This document shows positions 53,203-62,824 of a stretch of 64,000 nucleotides of DNA, piece after piece. Below the pieces are notes generated by a model. It was not told the origin of the DNA and searched no databases. It saw nothing but the letters and a program-made list of their open reading frames with translations. A program made the position numbers and the translations under genes. Location: NCBI RefSeq assembly GCF_020524885.1, contig NZ_JAIVKJ010000001.1, positions 124,001 to 188,000 on the forward strand. The letters run 5' to 3'. The stretch's first letter is position 1. Every line of letters begins with the position of its first letter. This DNA comes from Microbulbifer elongatus (GTDB lineage Bacteria; Pseudomonadota; Gammaproteobacteria; Pseudomonadales; Cellvibrionaceae).

Positions 53203-55275
53203 ATGGCAAAAGACATCCCCCTCTTCCCCAAAGAGATCAGTTGGCTTTCCTTCAACGCCCGTGTATTGCAGGAGGTGGAGGACGAGAGCGTTCCGGTTAT
53301 CGAGCGGGTGCGCTTCCTTGGCATTTTTTCCAACAATCTCGACGAATTCTACCGGGTTCGCGTAGCGGATGTGCGCCGCCTGGCCACATTTACCAAGGGC
53401 AGCAAGAAAAAAGAGAGCTTTTCGGAGCTATTGGGCAATATCAATGAGAAGGTGTTGCGTCTGCAGGCCCGTTTCGGCAATGCCTATACCAAGGCGTTAA
53501 AAGATCTCGGGCGGAACAATATCCACGTCATCAACGAGCGCCAGCTGACGGATAACCAGCGCGCCTATGTGGAGGAGTACTTCCACCGCGAAGTGTTGCC
53601 GGAACTGGAGCCATTTTTTATTGACGACCGGGATACCATGCCGCTGCTGAACGAAGCGAGCATTTATTTCGGTATCTATCTCGAGCTCGAAGACGGCAGT
53701 CTGCGCTTTGCCGGGCTGGAGCTTCCTACGGATATCCTGCCGAGGTTTGTCGCCATACCCCACCGCGAGAAACGCCATGAGAAGGTCTACATTGTTCTCG
53801 ACAATGTGATTCGCGCCTGTCTCGTGGACGTGTTCCGCTTTGTTTTGCCCATTGAAAAAGCGGCCGCCTATACCTTCAAGATTAGCCGCGACGCCGAGCT
53901 CGAACTGGGGGAGCACGTTACCCAGAACATTGTCGACCGGGTCGCGAAGTCACTGAAAAAGCGCAAGCAGGCAGAACCGGTGCGCCTGGTGTATGACTCC
54001 ACCATGCCAGAAGTACTGCTGCAGATGATCAAGAAAAAGCTGAAGATGGGGCGCTACGACAGCTATACGCCCGGCGGCCGCTACCACAACTCAAAAGATT
54101 TCATGAGTTTCCCGGCGGATAGCAAGCAGCACACTTACCGTAAAATCGCACCACTCCCCACCTTGCCGGACAGCGCCAACATTTTCGATTGGCTGCGGGA
54201 GAGGGACCGGCTGTGCTATTACCCGTATCACGATTTTCGTGTAATCACCAAGTTGCTGGCCTCCGCAGCGATTGACCCCAAGGTGCGTGAGATACGCATC
54301 AACCTGTACCGCGTAGCGCAGAACTCGCGGGTAGTGGCGGCGCTGGTCAACGCGGTGCGAAACCAGAAACAGGTGACCGCGGTAGTTGAGCTGCAAGCCC
54401 GTTTCGACGAGCAGGCCAATATCCACTGGTCCAATGAGTTGAGTGATGCAGGTGTTGAGGTCATTTACGGCGTGCCTGGTTTGAAGGTGCACTGCAAGCT
54501 GATTTCCATCCTGCGTGAAGAGGGTGGTCGCAATCGCTATTACACCCACTTCGGTACTGGCAACTTCAACGAGAGCACGGCACGCTTTTACTGCGATTTC
54601 AGCCTGCTGACCAGTGATGACAAACTGGGAGAGGATGCCTACCGGGTATTCGACTTTATCAAGCAGCCCCACCTACAGGTGGACTACAACCACATCTGGA
54701 TGTCACCCCATAGCAATCGCCCGAACATCCTCGCTTGTATCGATCGTGAGATTGCCGCAGCGACTGCCGGCGATCCTGCAGAGATTTTCATCAAGTGTAA
54801 TAACCTGGTGGACTCCGAAGTGATCGAGCGCCTGTATCGTGCGGGTGCCGCCGGGGTACGGGTGCGGATTATCGTGCGTAGTATGTGTGCACTGCTGTGT
54901 GAGACCAAGGGCCTGTCGGATAACATTCAGGTGATCAGTCTGGTGGACAAATATCTTGAGCATGCGCGGGTGTACGCCTTCCTCAATGGTGGCGAGCCGG
55001 GTGGAGACAAGGGTGGCGAGGAGCAGGTTTACCTTTCTTCTGCCGACCTGATGACTCGCAACCTGGATCACCGGGTGGAAGTCACCTTCCCGCTACTGTC
55101 GGCGGTCCATCGCAAGACGGTGCTGGATATTCTCGAATTGCAGTGGCAGGACAACCAGAAAGCGCGGATTCTCGATGCGGATCAGAGCAATGGGCGCATC
55201 GCCAATCGCGACAGCAAGCGCAATGTGCGTTCTCAGGATGCGATTTACCGGTACCTGAAAAAGCTGGAGGTATGA
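53203..55275 (+). CDS. ppk1: Polyphosphate kinase 1
   Basis: 690 residues from the ATG at 53203, the usual PPK1 size and N-terminus (P-L-F-P-K-E-I-S-W-L-S-F-N-A-R-V-L-Q-E). An ATG at 53089 is in frame, but it sits beside the predicted -10 and adds 38 residues unlike the family. Catalytic region: R-I-N-L-Y-R-V-A-Q-N-S-R-V (about 396), V-E-L-Q-A-R-F-D-E, and the autophosphorylated His in Y-G-V-P-G-L-K-V-H-C-K-L (about 435). The second PLD-like half carries R-I-I-V-R-S-M-C-A-L. It polymerises the gamma phosphate of ATP into polyphosphate. Divergent from ppx-selO. Confidence 0.93.
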   Translation: MAKDIPLFPKEISWLSFNARVLQEVEDESVPVIERVRFLGIFSNNLDEFYRVRVADVRRLATFTKGSKKKESFSELLGNINEKVLRLQARFGNAYTKALKDLGRNNIHVINERQLTDNQRAYVEEYFHREVLPELEPFFIDDRDTMPLLNEASIYFGIYLELEDGSLRFAGLELPTDILPRFVAIPHREKRHEKVYIVLDNVIRACLVDVFRFVLPIEKAAAYTFKISRDAELELGEHVTQNIVDRVAKSLKKRKQAEPVRLVYDSTMPEVLLQMIKKKLKMGRYDSYTPGGRYHNSKDFMSFPADSKQHTYRKIAPLPTLPDSANIFDWLRERDRLCYYPYHDFRVITKLLASAAIDPKVREIRINLYRVAQNSRVVAALVNAVRNQKQVTAVVELQARFDEQANIHWSNELSDAGVEVIYGVPGLKVHCKLISILREEGGRNRYYTHFGTGNFNESTARFYCDFSLLTSDDKLGEDAYRVFDFIKQPHLQVDYNHIWMSPHSNRPNILACIDREIAAATAGDPAEIFIKCNNLVDSEVIERLYRAGAAGVRVRIIVRSMCALLCETKGLSDNIQVISLVDKYLEHARVYAFLNGGEPGGDKGGEEQVYLSSADLMTRNLDHRVEVTFPLLSAVHRKTVLDILELQWQDNQKARILDADQSNGRIANRDSKRNVRSQDAIYRYLKKLEV

Positions 55276-55283
55276 CGGCCGGC

Positions 55284-55793
55284 TCAGTTTCTGCTGAGCC
55301 CCACCAGCTTGCCATTCTCGAACGACAGCCGATAGCGCTTGCCGACTTTCAGGTGATCCTTACAGCGGGAGGCGATGGTGATGCGGGGATACTGCGGCGT
55401 CACTACCCAGGTAGAGAAGTCGTCCTCTGGACCACGCTTGATCAACCAGTAGTGATCGCCGTGTTTGCAGGTACCCTTGGCCATACAGTTGTCGTAGCCC
55501 CATAAATAGGCACGCACATCGTATTTAGCAGGCAGGTTGGCGGAGGGCTGAAAAGGTTGGCGCGGATCGTCGGTGAATTCGTAGAGGGTGTCGAATGAGA
55601 CCAGCTTGTAGCCCTTGGCAGGGGTCTCACAGCTGGCAGTGTGCATGGCGACAATGGCGGCGGTTCCAGGAGGCTTTGACTTGTCGGTCTTGATGTCGCC
55701 ATCCATTTCGCTGGGCAGGTAACCGCAGCCACTGAGTGACAGGCTCCACAGCATCGTTCCAACGCTCAGGGCATTACAGCCGATATACCGCAC
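55284..55793 (-). CDS. Small lipoprotein, unknown function
   Basis: 169 residues. A hydrophobic signal ends at lipobox L-S-G-C (Cys23), then G-Y-L-P-S-E. The mature protein has five further cysteines (including C-M-A-K-G-T-C-K), suggesting disulphides in the periplasm. No known domain recognised. Its stop is eight bases from that of convergent ppk1, and it lies 186 bases downstream of aceK on the same strand. Confidence 0.7.
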   Translation of the reverse strand: MRYIGCNALSVGTMLWSLSLSGCGYLPSEMDGDIKTDKSKPPGTAAIVAMHTASCETPAKGYKLVSFDTLYEFTDDPRQPFQPSANLPAKYDVRAYLWGYDNCMAKGTCKHGDHYWLIKRGPEDDFSTWVVTPQYPRITIASRCKDHLKVGKRYRLSFENGKLVGLSRN

Positions 55794-55979
55794 TTCTTAC
55801 CTCCATCGGTACCGTTCCGCTTTTTTAACTATAGCCGCTGAAACTTCCAGCCACCGATGGGACTCCCTATACCCGGTGAGACTCTGCCGTCAGTCGTTGC
55901 GTGGGGCCCATTGTCCTTTGCCCTGTGCTTTTTGGCTGATAGTTTTGATGCCACAGCCAGGCGCGTAATCCGTGCAGTA

Positions 55980-57743
55980 TCAGGGCGCAGTGCGCTTGAT
56001 CGGCAGCCGATGAAAACGCACTTTGCGACGATAGGGGAAGGTGCTCTCCACGCGGCCGGCGCGAATGCGTTCCTGCAGGCGCTGCCAGTATCGGTAATCG
56101 TAAAGGTCGCTGTGTTGGTCCTCGAACGCCTTGCGGGCCACCGGATTACCGGAGAAAAACAGGCGAAATTCTTCCGGGAAAACATCCGCCTCGGCGACGG
56201 TGTACCACGGGCGGTCGGCCAGCTCCTGCTCCGCCGTTTGCGGCTCGGGAATTTTTCGGAAGTTGCACTCGGTTAGTGGGCAGAGTTCATCGTAATCGTA
56301 AAAAACCACACGGCCGTGACGTGTTACCCCGAAGTTCTTCAGCAACATGTCGCCCGGGAAGATATTTGCCGCCGCCAGTTGCTTGATGGCATTGCCGTAC
56401 TCTTCCATGGCTTCAATCGTCTGTTGTTCATCCGCCTGGTCCAGGTAAAGGTTGAGCGGCTCCATACGCCGCTCTACATACAGATGTTTGATGATGACCC
56501 ATTTCTCATCTACAAGCAGTTTGGATGGGGCGAGGGTTTGCAGCTCGTGCAGTAGCTCATCACTGAAGCGGTTGCGGTAAAAAATAAAGTTGGTGTATTC
56601 CTGGGTATCCGCCATGCGGCCGACGCGGTCAGCGCGGGATACAAACTTGTACTTATCCTTGACGATTTCCTCGGTCACGGTTTTCGGATTATCGAACTTG
56701 TCCTTGATGACCTTGAATACCACCGGGTAGGAGGGAAGGGTAAATACACTCATCACCATGCCCTTGATGCCGGGGGCGATGATGAACTTATCGTTGCTCA
56801 CCTTCATATGCGCCAGGATATGGCGGTAGAACTCGGTTTTACCGTGCTTGTGGAAGCCGATGGAGTTGTACAGTTCCGACTTTTCCTTGAGCGGCATGAT
56901 GGTGGAAAGGAAGCGCACGAACCGCGATGGAATGGGCGCGTCCACCATGAAGTAGGAGCGGGTAAAACTGAAAATGATACTGACGGAGTCGTTGTCGTGG
57001 ATCAGGGTGTCCACGAATACATTGCCGCGACCATTGTTGAGACAGGGCAGTATCAGCGGGATCACTTCGCCGGCGAACATCAGCCGCCCGACCAGGTAGG
57101 CGGCCTTGTTGCGATAGAACACGGATTCCAACATGTCTACCCGCAACCGGTGTTCGTCATCTTCCCCTTCCAGCATGCCTGCCAGCGGGCCTTCGCGCAG
57201 GGTACTGCAGATATTCTCCACATCCCGCGGCATATCTTCCCAGGGGATGGAGAAGCTGTAGTCGGCGAGGATGTCTTCAATCATCGCCTCCATTCCATCG
57301 CGACCGCTGTAGCTGATATAGATGGAGTAATCCCGCAGGGGTTTGTCATCCAGCGCACGGGAGGGTTTTACGAAAATGTGGCTGTCGTGAATATGGGCGT
57401 GCTGGAACTGGCTGCAGAAAACCGAGTTAAAAAAGGTCTCGGCGATTTCATAGTTGTTGTGATTGGCGATCAACTGGCTGTAGGTCGCCTTGGCCTGCCC
57501 CCACAGCTCCAGTTGGGTGGTGTCCTTGCTGGTGACCGAATGCACCAGTTTCAACACCTGGTTGACCTTGATCTTGTAGAGGTCGATCCGTTCCTTATTG
57601 GTCTCCCGCACTGCTGCCCAGGCCGCGGTCTCAAACCGCGCCTTGGCGCCCAGGGTAATATTCTGGAAATCGGCAAAATAGGCATCAAAGCCATTGAGGA
57701 TTGTTTTGGCGATACGGCGGGCAGTCGGGGAATGGTTTGTCAT
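55980..57743 (-). CDS. aceK: Isocitrate dehydrogenase kinase/phosphatase
   Basis: 587 residues (E. coli AceK 578). ATP-binding and catalytic marks: A-P-G-I-K-G-M-V-M-S-V-F-T near 322, V-F-K-V-I-K-D-K-F near 343, N-I-F-P-G-D-M-L-L-K-N-F-G-V near 455 and V-F-Y-D-Y-D-E-L-C near 478. AceK phosphorylates and dephosphorylates isocitrate dehydrogenase to divert isocitrate into the glyoxylate shunt. aceA and aceB are not next to it, unlike the enterobacterial aceBAK operon. It is divergent from marC. Confidence 0.95.
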   Translation of the reverse strand: MTNHSPTARRIAKTILNGFDAYFADFQNITLGAKARFETAAWAAVRETNKERIDLYKIKVNQVLKLVHSVTSKDTTQLELWGQAKATYSQLIANHNNYEIAETFFNSVFCSQFQHAHIHDSHIFVKPSRALDDKPLRDYSIYISYSGRDGMEAMIEDILADYSFSIPWEDMPRDVENICSTLREGPLAGMLEGEDDEHRLRVDMLESVFYRNKAAYLVGRLMFAGEVIPLILPCLNNGRGNVFVDTLIHDNDSVSIIFSFTRSYFMVDAPIPSRFVRFLSTIMPLKEKSELYNSIGFHKHGKTEFYRHILAHMKVSNDKFIIAPGIKGMVMSVFTLPSYPVVFKVIKDKFDNPKTVTEEIVKDKYKFVSRADRVGRMADTQEYTNFIFYRNRFSDELLHELQTLAPSKLLVDEKWVIIKHLYVERRMEPLNLYLDQADEQQTIEAMEEYGNAIKQLAAANIFPGDMLLKNFGVTRHGRVVFYDYDELCPLTECNFRKIPEPQTAEQELADRPWYTVAEADVFPEEFRLFFSGNPVARKAFEDQHSDLYDYRYWQRLQERIRAGRVESTFPYRRKVRFHRLPIKRTAP

Positions 57744-57810
57744 GCACTAGACTCTTGTGGAACCATCTTCTTCCATTTGCCGATACTAGCACGGACAAAC
57801 AGGCTCTCAC

Positions 57811-58419
57811 TTGAACGATTGGATCAGCAGCTTTGTCTTTTTCTTTGCCGTTATCGACCCGGTAGGTACACTGCCGGTGTTTATTGCGGTGACCACCCAG
57901 CACAGCGAGTGGCAGCGGCGCAAGATTGCTATTCTGGCGGTTGCCGTCGCCACGGGCATTCTTATGTTTTTCCTGTTGCTGGGGCAGTATTTACTCGAGG
58001 CCATCGGCGTACCCCTGTCCGCATTCCAGGTGGCCGGTGGCATCGTTCTGTTTCTATTTGCGCTGACCATGATTTTTGGTGCAGGCAAGCCGGAAAACGA
58101 AGTTGAAATCATTCGCGAAGGCCATGAAACCGCGATATTCCCTCTGGCGGTGCCGTCCATTGCCTCTCCCGGTGCCATGCTGGCGGCGGTGGTACTCACC
58201 GATAACCACCGATTTGACCCTATTCATCAAGTGAATACTGCCAGCGCCATGTTGGCGGTCCTTGGGATTGTGCTGCTGCTATTATTAACCGCTAACTGGA
58301 TTTACCGCTGGATTGGCAATGCCGGCGCCAGTATCGTCAGCCGGGTGATGGGACTGATACTCGCTTCGGTGGCCACCACCAATGTGTTGCTGGGGTTACA
58401 GCAGTTCTTTATGACCTGA
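57811..58419 (+). CDS. MarC/NAAT-family membrane protein
   Basis: 202 residues, TTG start (no ATG or GTG in frame before the conserved first helix). Six membrane segments with F-F-A-V-I-D-P-V-G-T-L-P-V-F at the N-terminus and F-P-L-A-V-P-S-I-A-S-P-G-A-M in the middle, both hallmarks of MarC/YhgN. Members have been proposed as amino-acid or small-solute transporters, but substrates are mostly unproven. Followed by a strong terminator shared with the convergent small membrane protein gene. Confidence 0.88.
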   Translation: MNDWISSFVFFFAVIDPVGTLPVFIAVTTQHSEWQRRKIAILAVAVATGILMFFLLLGQYLLEAIGVPLSAFQVAGGIVLFLFALTMIFGAGKPENEVEIIREGHETAIFPLAVPSIASPGAMLAAVVLTDNHRFDPIHQVNTASAMLAVLGIVLLLLLTANWIYRWIGNAGASIVSRVMGLILASVATTNVLLGLQQFFMT

Positions 58420-58441
58420 CCATCCGAAGTGCACCTCCATA

Positions 58442-58469
58442 AAAAAACGCCGGCAAGCCGGCGTTTTTT
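58442..58469. terminator. Bidirectional rho-independent terminator
   Basis: Stem AAAAAACGCCGGC/GCCGGCGTTTTTT with a 2-base loop; T-runs on both strands. It serves marC (plus) and the 48-residue gene (minus). Confidence 0.88.
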
Positions 58470-58501
58470 AGCTGTTCCCGATTTTGGGAAGCGGATTCAC
58501 G

Positions 58502-58648
58502 CTATGGTCCGCGGCCCCGCACCAAACGCAGAATCAGCAGTATTACCGCTATCACCAGCAATACGTGCAGGAAGCCACCCATGGTGTAAGAGCTCACGAG
58601 CCCCAGCAGCCAGAGCACGACAAGTATGACAATAATTGTCTCAAGCAT
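58502..58648 (-). CDS. 48-residue lmo0937/DUF5670-type membrane protein
   Basis: Short frame with ATG at 58648 and a TGAGG ribosome site at good spacing; stop TAG at 58502. The protein is M-L-E-T-I-I-V-I-L, W-L-L-G-L-V, a G-G-F turn, then H-V-L-L-V-I-A-V-I and a basic end R-L-V-R-G-R-G-P: two membrane helices joined by a glycine turn. This matches the small lmo0937 family, found widely and often stress-induced, of unknown function. Terminator immediately downstream. Confidence 0.8.
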   Translation of the reverse strand: MLETIIVILVVLWLLGLVSSYTMGGFLHVLLVIAVILLILRLVRGRGP

Positions 58649-58946
58649 GTTCGCAACCTCATTAGGCCCTTTGCGGGCGTTGTTGGGGGTTGGCTAAGTC
58701 GGGCCAACGGCCACAGCTTCACGGAGAAGGTGCGGTAGTAATAAAACAATAGCTTGTGGTATCTGAGCCCACAAAGAAAAATGTTTCCCGCAGCACTCGG
58801 CATTAAGATCAATTGTTGATAACCCTGAACCAATCTATTGAGACCGGTTCTTACGTAACAAGTCCGTGTAAGACACAGGCCGCTTCCGCGACCAAACAGT
58901 AAACTGCCACATCCGCCATGGCCTGTGAGAACAAAGGAGAGTGACC
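58649..58946. other. 298-base intergenic region between divergent genes
   Basis: Holds the promoters of the 48-residue gene and msrP. A TTACGTAA palindrome lies near 58852-58859. No further gene seen. Confidence 0.35.
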
Positions 58947-59948
58947 TTGCTGATCAAATCACCATCGCGCCATACATTGACGGAAGCGCAAACGACTCCT
59001 GAGTCCGCGTATGTCTCCCGTCGCCAGGTGATCGCCGGGCTGGGAGCTGGTATCGGCGGTCTGCTGCTCGCACGCAATTCCTACGGCCTGGACCTTTTTG
59101 GCAGTGACACGCCGAAAGCGGCCCCGCGCAAGCCGCTGGACTTCGCCCCCCAAAAGCCTGCTCCCGCGTTGACACTGACGCCGGAAGCCAAGGTCATGAA
59201 CCACAATAACTTCTACGAATTTGGCACCGGCAAAACGGACCCCGCGGAAAACAGTCAGGGACTGAAAACCGAGCCCTGGACGCTGACGGTAGAGGGCGAA
59301 GTGGAAAAACCGGCGACGGTGGATGTGTGGAAGCTGATGAGCGAGATCGGGCTGGAGGAGCGTATCTATCGCATGCGCTGCGTTGAGGCCTGGTCCATGG
59401 TGATTCCCTGGGTCGGATTTGAACTGGGCAAATTCCTCACACGCTTTGCGCCGACAAGCCGTGCCAAATACGTCGCCTTCCAGACCCTCTACGATCCGGA
59501 ACAGATGCCCGGTCAGCGCAATCGCTATGTGGGTGGTGGGGTGGATTACCCCTATGTGGAGGGGCTGCGCATGGATGAGGCGATGCACCCGCTCACCATC
59601 CTTTCTGTCGGCCTCTACGGCAAAACCCTACCGCCGCAGAACGGTGCGCCGATACGCCTGGTCGTGCCCTGGAAATACGGCTTCAAGGGGATCAAGTCCA
59701 TCGTTAAGATCAGGTTGGTGGAGAAGATGCCGCCCACGAGCTGGAACAAGATGTTGCCGCAGGAATACGGCTTCTACGCCAACGTGAACCCTGCCGTGGA
59801 CCACCCGCGCTGGTCCCAGGCCAGTGAGCGCTTTATCGGCCCTGGTGGCCTCTTTGCGGTAAAGCGCCAGGACACCCTGCCGTTTAATGGATACGGGGAG
59901 GAAGTGGCCAGCCTCTACTCGGGTATGGATTTGAAAAAGTTTTACTGA
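58947..59948 (+). CDS. msrP: MsrP, periplasmic methionine-sulphoxide reductase catalytic subunit
   Basis: 333 residues from a TTG at 58947. This start is preferred over the GTG at 58941 because the AAGGAG site is then at normal spacing and the N-terminus becomes M-L-I-K-S-P, as in many MsrP proteins. A Tat signal with S-R-R-Q-V-I-A-G (about 25-32) sends the folded molybdoprotein to the periplasm. The Mo-binding cysteine is in Y-R-M-R-C-V-E-A-W (about 145), and the family mark W-K-Y-G-F-K-G is near 248. It repairs oxidised methionines in envelope proteins using electrons from MsrQ. The msrQ start overlaps its stop (TGATG). Confidence 0.92.
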   Translation: MLIKSPSRHTLTEAQTTPESAYVSRRQVIAGLGAGIGGLLLARNSYGLDLFGSDTPKAAPRKPLDFAPQKPAPALTLTPEAKVMNHNNFYEFGTGKTDPAENSQGLKTEPWTLTVEGEVEKPATVDVWKLMSEIGLEERIYRMRCVEAWSMVIPWVGFELGKFLTRFAPTSRAKYVAFQTLYDPEQMPGQRNRYVGGGVDYPYVEGLRMDEAMHPLTILSVGLYGKTLPPQNGAPIRLVVPWKYGFKGIKSIVKIRLVEKMPPTSWNKMLPQEYGFYANVNPAVDHPRWSQASERFIGPGGLFAVKRQDTLPFNGYGEEVASLYSGMDLKKFY

Positions 59949-60574
59949 TGAGCGGCGCAACCCATGGCGCCTCCTGGCGCAAGCTTCTGGCAATCGTTTT
60001 GCAGGTCGGCGTGCATGTCGGCGCGTTGCTGCCGGTGTTGTGGTTGTTTGTCGCCATCAATCGCGGCGATCTTGGCGGGGACCCGGTCAAGGAGCTGATC
60101 CACTATCTCGGCATGGGCACCATTCGCCTTCTGCTTCTTACGCTGCTGATATCGCCTCTGGCACGTGTGCTGCATTTTGGCCAGTTGAACCGTTTGCGTC
60201 GCCCGCTCGGTTTGTGGTGCTTCGTTTGGGCCTCGTTGCATTTCAGTGCCTGGCTGGGGCTCGATCTGGCTCTGGACTGGTCACTGATCGGTAGCGAGCT
60301 GGTCCAGCGTACCTATATCCTGCTCGGATTTAGCGCCTGGCTGATTCTTTTCGCTCTGGCGGTCACCTCTCTCCCCGCATTGATGCGTAAAATGGGAAAA
60401 CAGTGGAAAAAGCTGCACGGCCTGTTGTACCTGGTCGTGCTGCTCGCCTGTTGGCACTTTTGGTGGTCCGTAAAGAGTGGCTGGATTGAGCCCGCGATAT
60501 ACACGGCGCTGGCGTTGCTGCTGCTGTGGTGGCGACGCCAGGCTGTGCTGCGATGGTTGAAGAGTTTTCGCTGA
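59948..60574 (+). CDS. msrQ: MsrQ, haem-binding membrane subunit
   Basis: 208 residues, six membrane helices of the ferric-reductase-like superfamily. Candidate haem-ligand histidines are in H-Y-L-G-M-G (about 52), W-A-S-L-H-F-S (about 97), K-L-H-G-L-L-Y (about 155) and C-W-H-F-W-W (about 169). It passes electrons from quinone to MsrP. One-base overlap with msrP indicates translational coupling. Convergent with phoX, 21 bases apart. Confidence 0.92.
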   Translation: MSGATHGASWRKLLAIVLQVGVHVGALLPVLWLFVAINRGDLGGDPVKELIHYLGMGTIRLLLLTLLISPLARVLHFGQLNRLRRPLGLWCFVWASLHFSAWLGLDLALDWSLIGSELVQRTYILLGFSAWLILFALAVTSLPALMRKMGKQWKKLHGLLYLVVLLACWHFWWSVKSGWIEPAIYTALALLLLWWRRQAVLRWLKSFR

Positions 60575-60595
60575 GGGCTTTTGAAGGCCTGAATT

Positions 60596-62548
60596 TCAGC
60601 TGCCGATACTGCCACCATCTTGCCGGCGAATGGCCAGCACCGAGGGACGCGGCGGCATCTTGGGATCATTGTCCGGCCAGCGATGTAGTGGGTTGTCGTA
60701 TGTTGAATCGCCAGCATCCGCCGGGTGCTGCACCGAGATAAACAATGTCTTGCCGTCGGGCGTAAATTCCGGGCCGCAAATTTCAGCGCCCTCCGGGCAG
60801 CCGAAGAAGTGCTTTGGCGCAGCGCGCAGCTCACCTTCGGTAGCCATCGCCCACAGGCCATCATGAAAGCCGAAGCTCTCACAGCCATCGGTGGCAATCC
60901 ACATATTTCCTCGACTATCGAAAGCCACATTGTCCGGGTTGGCAAACCAGCCGTGGGCGGAGATATTAGCCGGATTTTGCTGGCCGTAGGCGCCCCGTTC
61001 TGCAGGGTCTTCCGCATTGGGATTGCCGCCTAGCAGGAAGGTGTTCCAGCGGAAAGTATTGCTGGCATGGTCGCGCAGCCCGCTGCGCCCCGGCGGCACA
61101 ATTTCCAGAACATGGCCGGCGGCGTTGCGTGCGCGCGGGTTGGCGGCATTCTCCTCCCCCGTCGCGCGTTTTTTATTTTTGGTGAGCATCACGTAGGTGC
61201 AGTCGTTCACCGGGTTGGTTTCCACATCTTCCGGGCGATCCATTGGGGTGGCGCCGATCAGCCTGGCCGCGCGACGGCAGTCGATCAGTACATCGGCCTG
61301 ATTGCGGAACCCGTTCTCCGGCGTCAGTAGTCCCTGCCCGAAAACCAGCGGCAGCCAGATGCCGGAGCCGCCCTCGTTAAACTGGCCTGCGTACAGGGTG
61401 CCCTCGGTCAGCAACTCCCGGTTGTAGGTATTGTTGCCAGGTTGAAAGGTTCCGCTCGAGACAAAGCGATACACAAACTGGTGTTCGTCGTCATCGCCGC
61501 CGTAGGCCACGATGGGTTCCCCGGGCTTGCTCACCACCGTAAAACCTTCGTGCTCGAAACGGCCGAGACCGGTGAGCTTGCGCGGCTTGGAATTCGGATC
61601 GTAAGGATCGTATTCGACCATCCAGCCAAAACGGTTTGGTTCGTTGGGCTCCGCGGTAATGTCGAAACGGCGATCGTAATCGCCCCAGTTACGGTTGCCT
61701 TTGTCGACGCCGAAGGCGTGGTGATTGCGGGCCTCTACCTCGTCCGCCACATTGTCCGGGTCGCCCTGGAATGCTCCGCCAAATCCTTCTTCTGCGATTA
61801 GCACCGTACCCCATGGGGTTTTGCCGCCGGCACAGTTTCCAACGGTGCCCAGTACCTGGGTACCGCTGGGATCCTCACCGGTTTGCAGGCGTTTGTCGCC
61901 GGCAGCGGCGCCGACGATAGCCATGGCGGTGGTGAGCGTTATACGCCGGTTGTAGGGGCTGCCCAGTACTGGCTGCCAGCCATCGGCAGTCTGCTCTATC
62001 TCTACCACGCTGTGGCCACAGGCCTGCTGCTCCACCGCAATATGTTCGTCACTGGTGCCGCGATTGGCGCTGGCTTCGGTATAGCCGGTAAACATCAGGT
62101 GGGGTTGGGTGTATTCATGATTGACACAGAGTAGGCCGCGCTCGCTGTTGCGGCTCAGGCTGTGCTTGTCGCCTTCGCCGGGAGCGGCATCCGGATCCAG
62201 CGGCATATACGCGATGAAATCATTGTTGTAGCCAAAGCGGCGGGATTGTTCTTTCGCGTCGAGTCTTTCCGGTACAAAAGCGCCGGTAAAGGCATCCAGC
62301 GGATCACCCCAGCGCAGCAGTAGGTCGGCGCTGTAGCCATTCGGCAGGTGGTGCTGGAAATCCAGTTTGTGGGGGATTTCCTTGAATCCGAGATTCGTTG
62401 CTGTCGAATTTTTTTGCTCGCTACAACTCGTTAGCAGAGACGTGCCGGTTGCTGCGGCGGTGGCGGCACCAATGACTTTGAACAGACTCCTGCGTGTCAG
62501 GCTGGTCGGCTGTTCGCTGGCTGCGTTTTCATCTTTGTGGCTTGTCAT
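60596..62548 (-). CDS. phoX: PhoX-family alkaline phosphatase
   Basis: 650 residues, DUF839/PhoX. The N-terminus has a Tat motif (T-R-R-S-L-F-K) and ends in a lipobox-like L-L-T-S-C (Cys42), so it may be a Tat-exported lipoprotein. Core features: C-V-N-H-E-Y-T near 140, A-E-E-G-F-G-G-A-F near 245, and W-I-A-T-D-G-C near 550. PhoX uses calcium and iron to hydrolyse phosphomonoesters and is typical of phosphate-starved marine bacteria. No strong Pho box was found upstream (best half-site TTGTCAT on the minus strand at 62670-62676). Divergent from a TonB-dependent receptor that may serve the same purpose. Confidence 0.88.
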   Translation of the reverse strand: MTSHKDENAASEQPTSLTRRSLFKVIGAATAAATGTSLLTSCSEQKNSTATNLGFKEIPHKLDFQHHLPNGYSADLLLRWGDPLDAFTGAFVPERLDAKEQSRRFGYNNDFIAYMPLDPDAAPGEGDKHSLSRNSERGLLCVNHEYTQPHLMFTGYTEASANRGTSDEHIAVEQQACGHSVVEIEQTADGWQPVLGSPYNRRITLTTAMAIVGAAAGDKRLQTGEDPSGTQVLGTVGNCAGGKTPWGTVLIAEEGFGGAFQGDPDNVADEVEARNHHAFGVDKGNRNWGDYDRRFDITAEPNEPNRFGWMVEYDPYDPNSKPRKLTGLGRFEHEGFTVVSKPGEPIVAYGGDDDEHQFVYRFVSSGTFQPGNNTYNRELLTEGTLYAGQFNEGGSGIWLPLVFGQGLLTPENGFRNQADVLIDCRRAARLIGATPMDRPEDVETNPVNDCTYVMLTKNKKRATGEENAANPRARNAAGHVLEIVPPGRSGLRDHASNTFRWNTFLLGGNPNAEDPAERGAYGQQNPANISAHGWFANPDNVAFDSRGNMWIATDGCESFGFHDGLWAMATEGELRAAPKHFFGCPEGAEICGPEFTPDGKTLFISVQHPADAGDSTYDNPLHRWPDNDPKMPPRPSVLAIRRQDGGSIGS

Positions 62549-62824
62549 AAATTATTCACCATCAGTGTTCTTTATCCCGACAGGTCGCCGCAATCGACCT
62601 GAGGCCGGCGCTGCGCAAGCAATTTCGATATTTCGCTCGCGGCTTCGAGAGCAAGGTTACCGCTGCTCTATGACAAATTTAAAAAAAGCGTAACGCAAAC
62701 TTCACACGCCAAGTCTAGCCTGCGCGCACAAATCAACAGGCCGGACATGGATTTTTCCGCCAGTGTACCGGTCGCCCAACTGCTTCTGCTCTTAATAAAC
62801 CACTTCCAGATAGGGACGGGGAAT
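62549..62824. other. 276-base intergenic region between phoX and a receptor gene
   Basis: Divergent promoters are expected here. Only a single TTGTCAT half-site (62670-62676, minus) next to an A/T tract resembles a Pho box; its partner repeats are poor. No gene seen. Confidence 0.35.

Noticed and set aside
56808..58106. 432-codon plus-strand frame opposite aceK running into marC
   Set aside because: aceK on the other strand is unmistakable, and the end of this frame is marC read out of frame.
62535..62680. Pho boxes controlling phoX or the adjacent receptor
   Set aside because: Only single half-sites (TTGTCAT) match well; one overlaps the phoX start codon and the other lacks a good second repeat.
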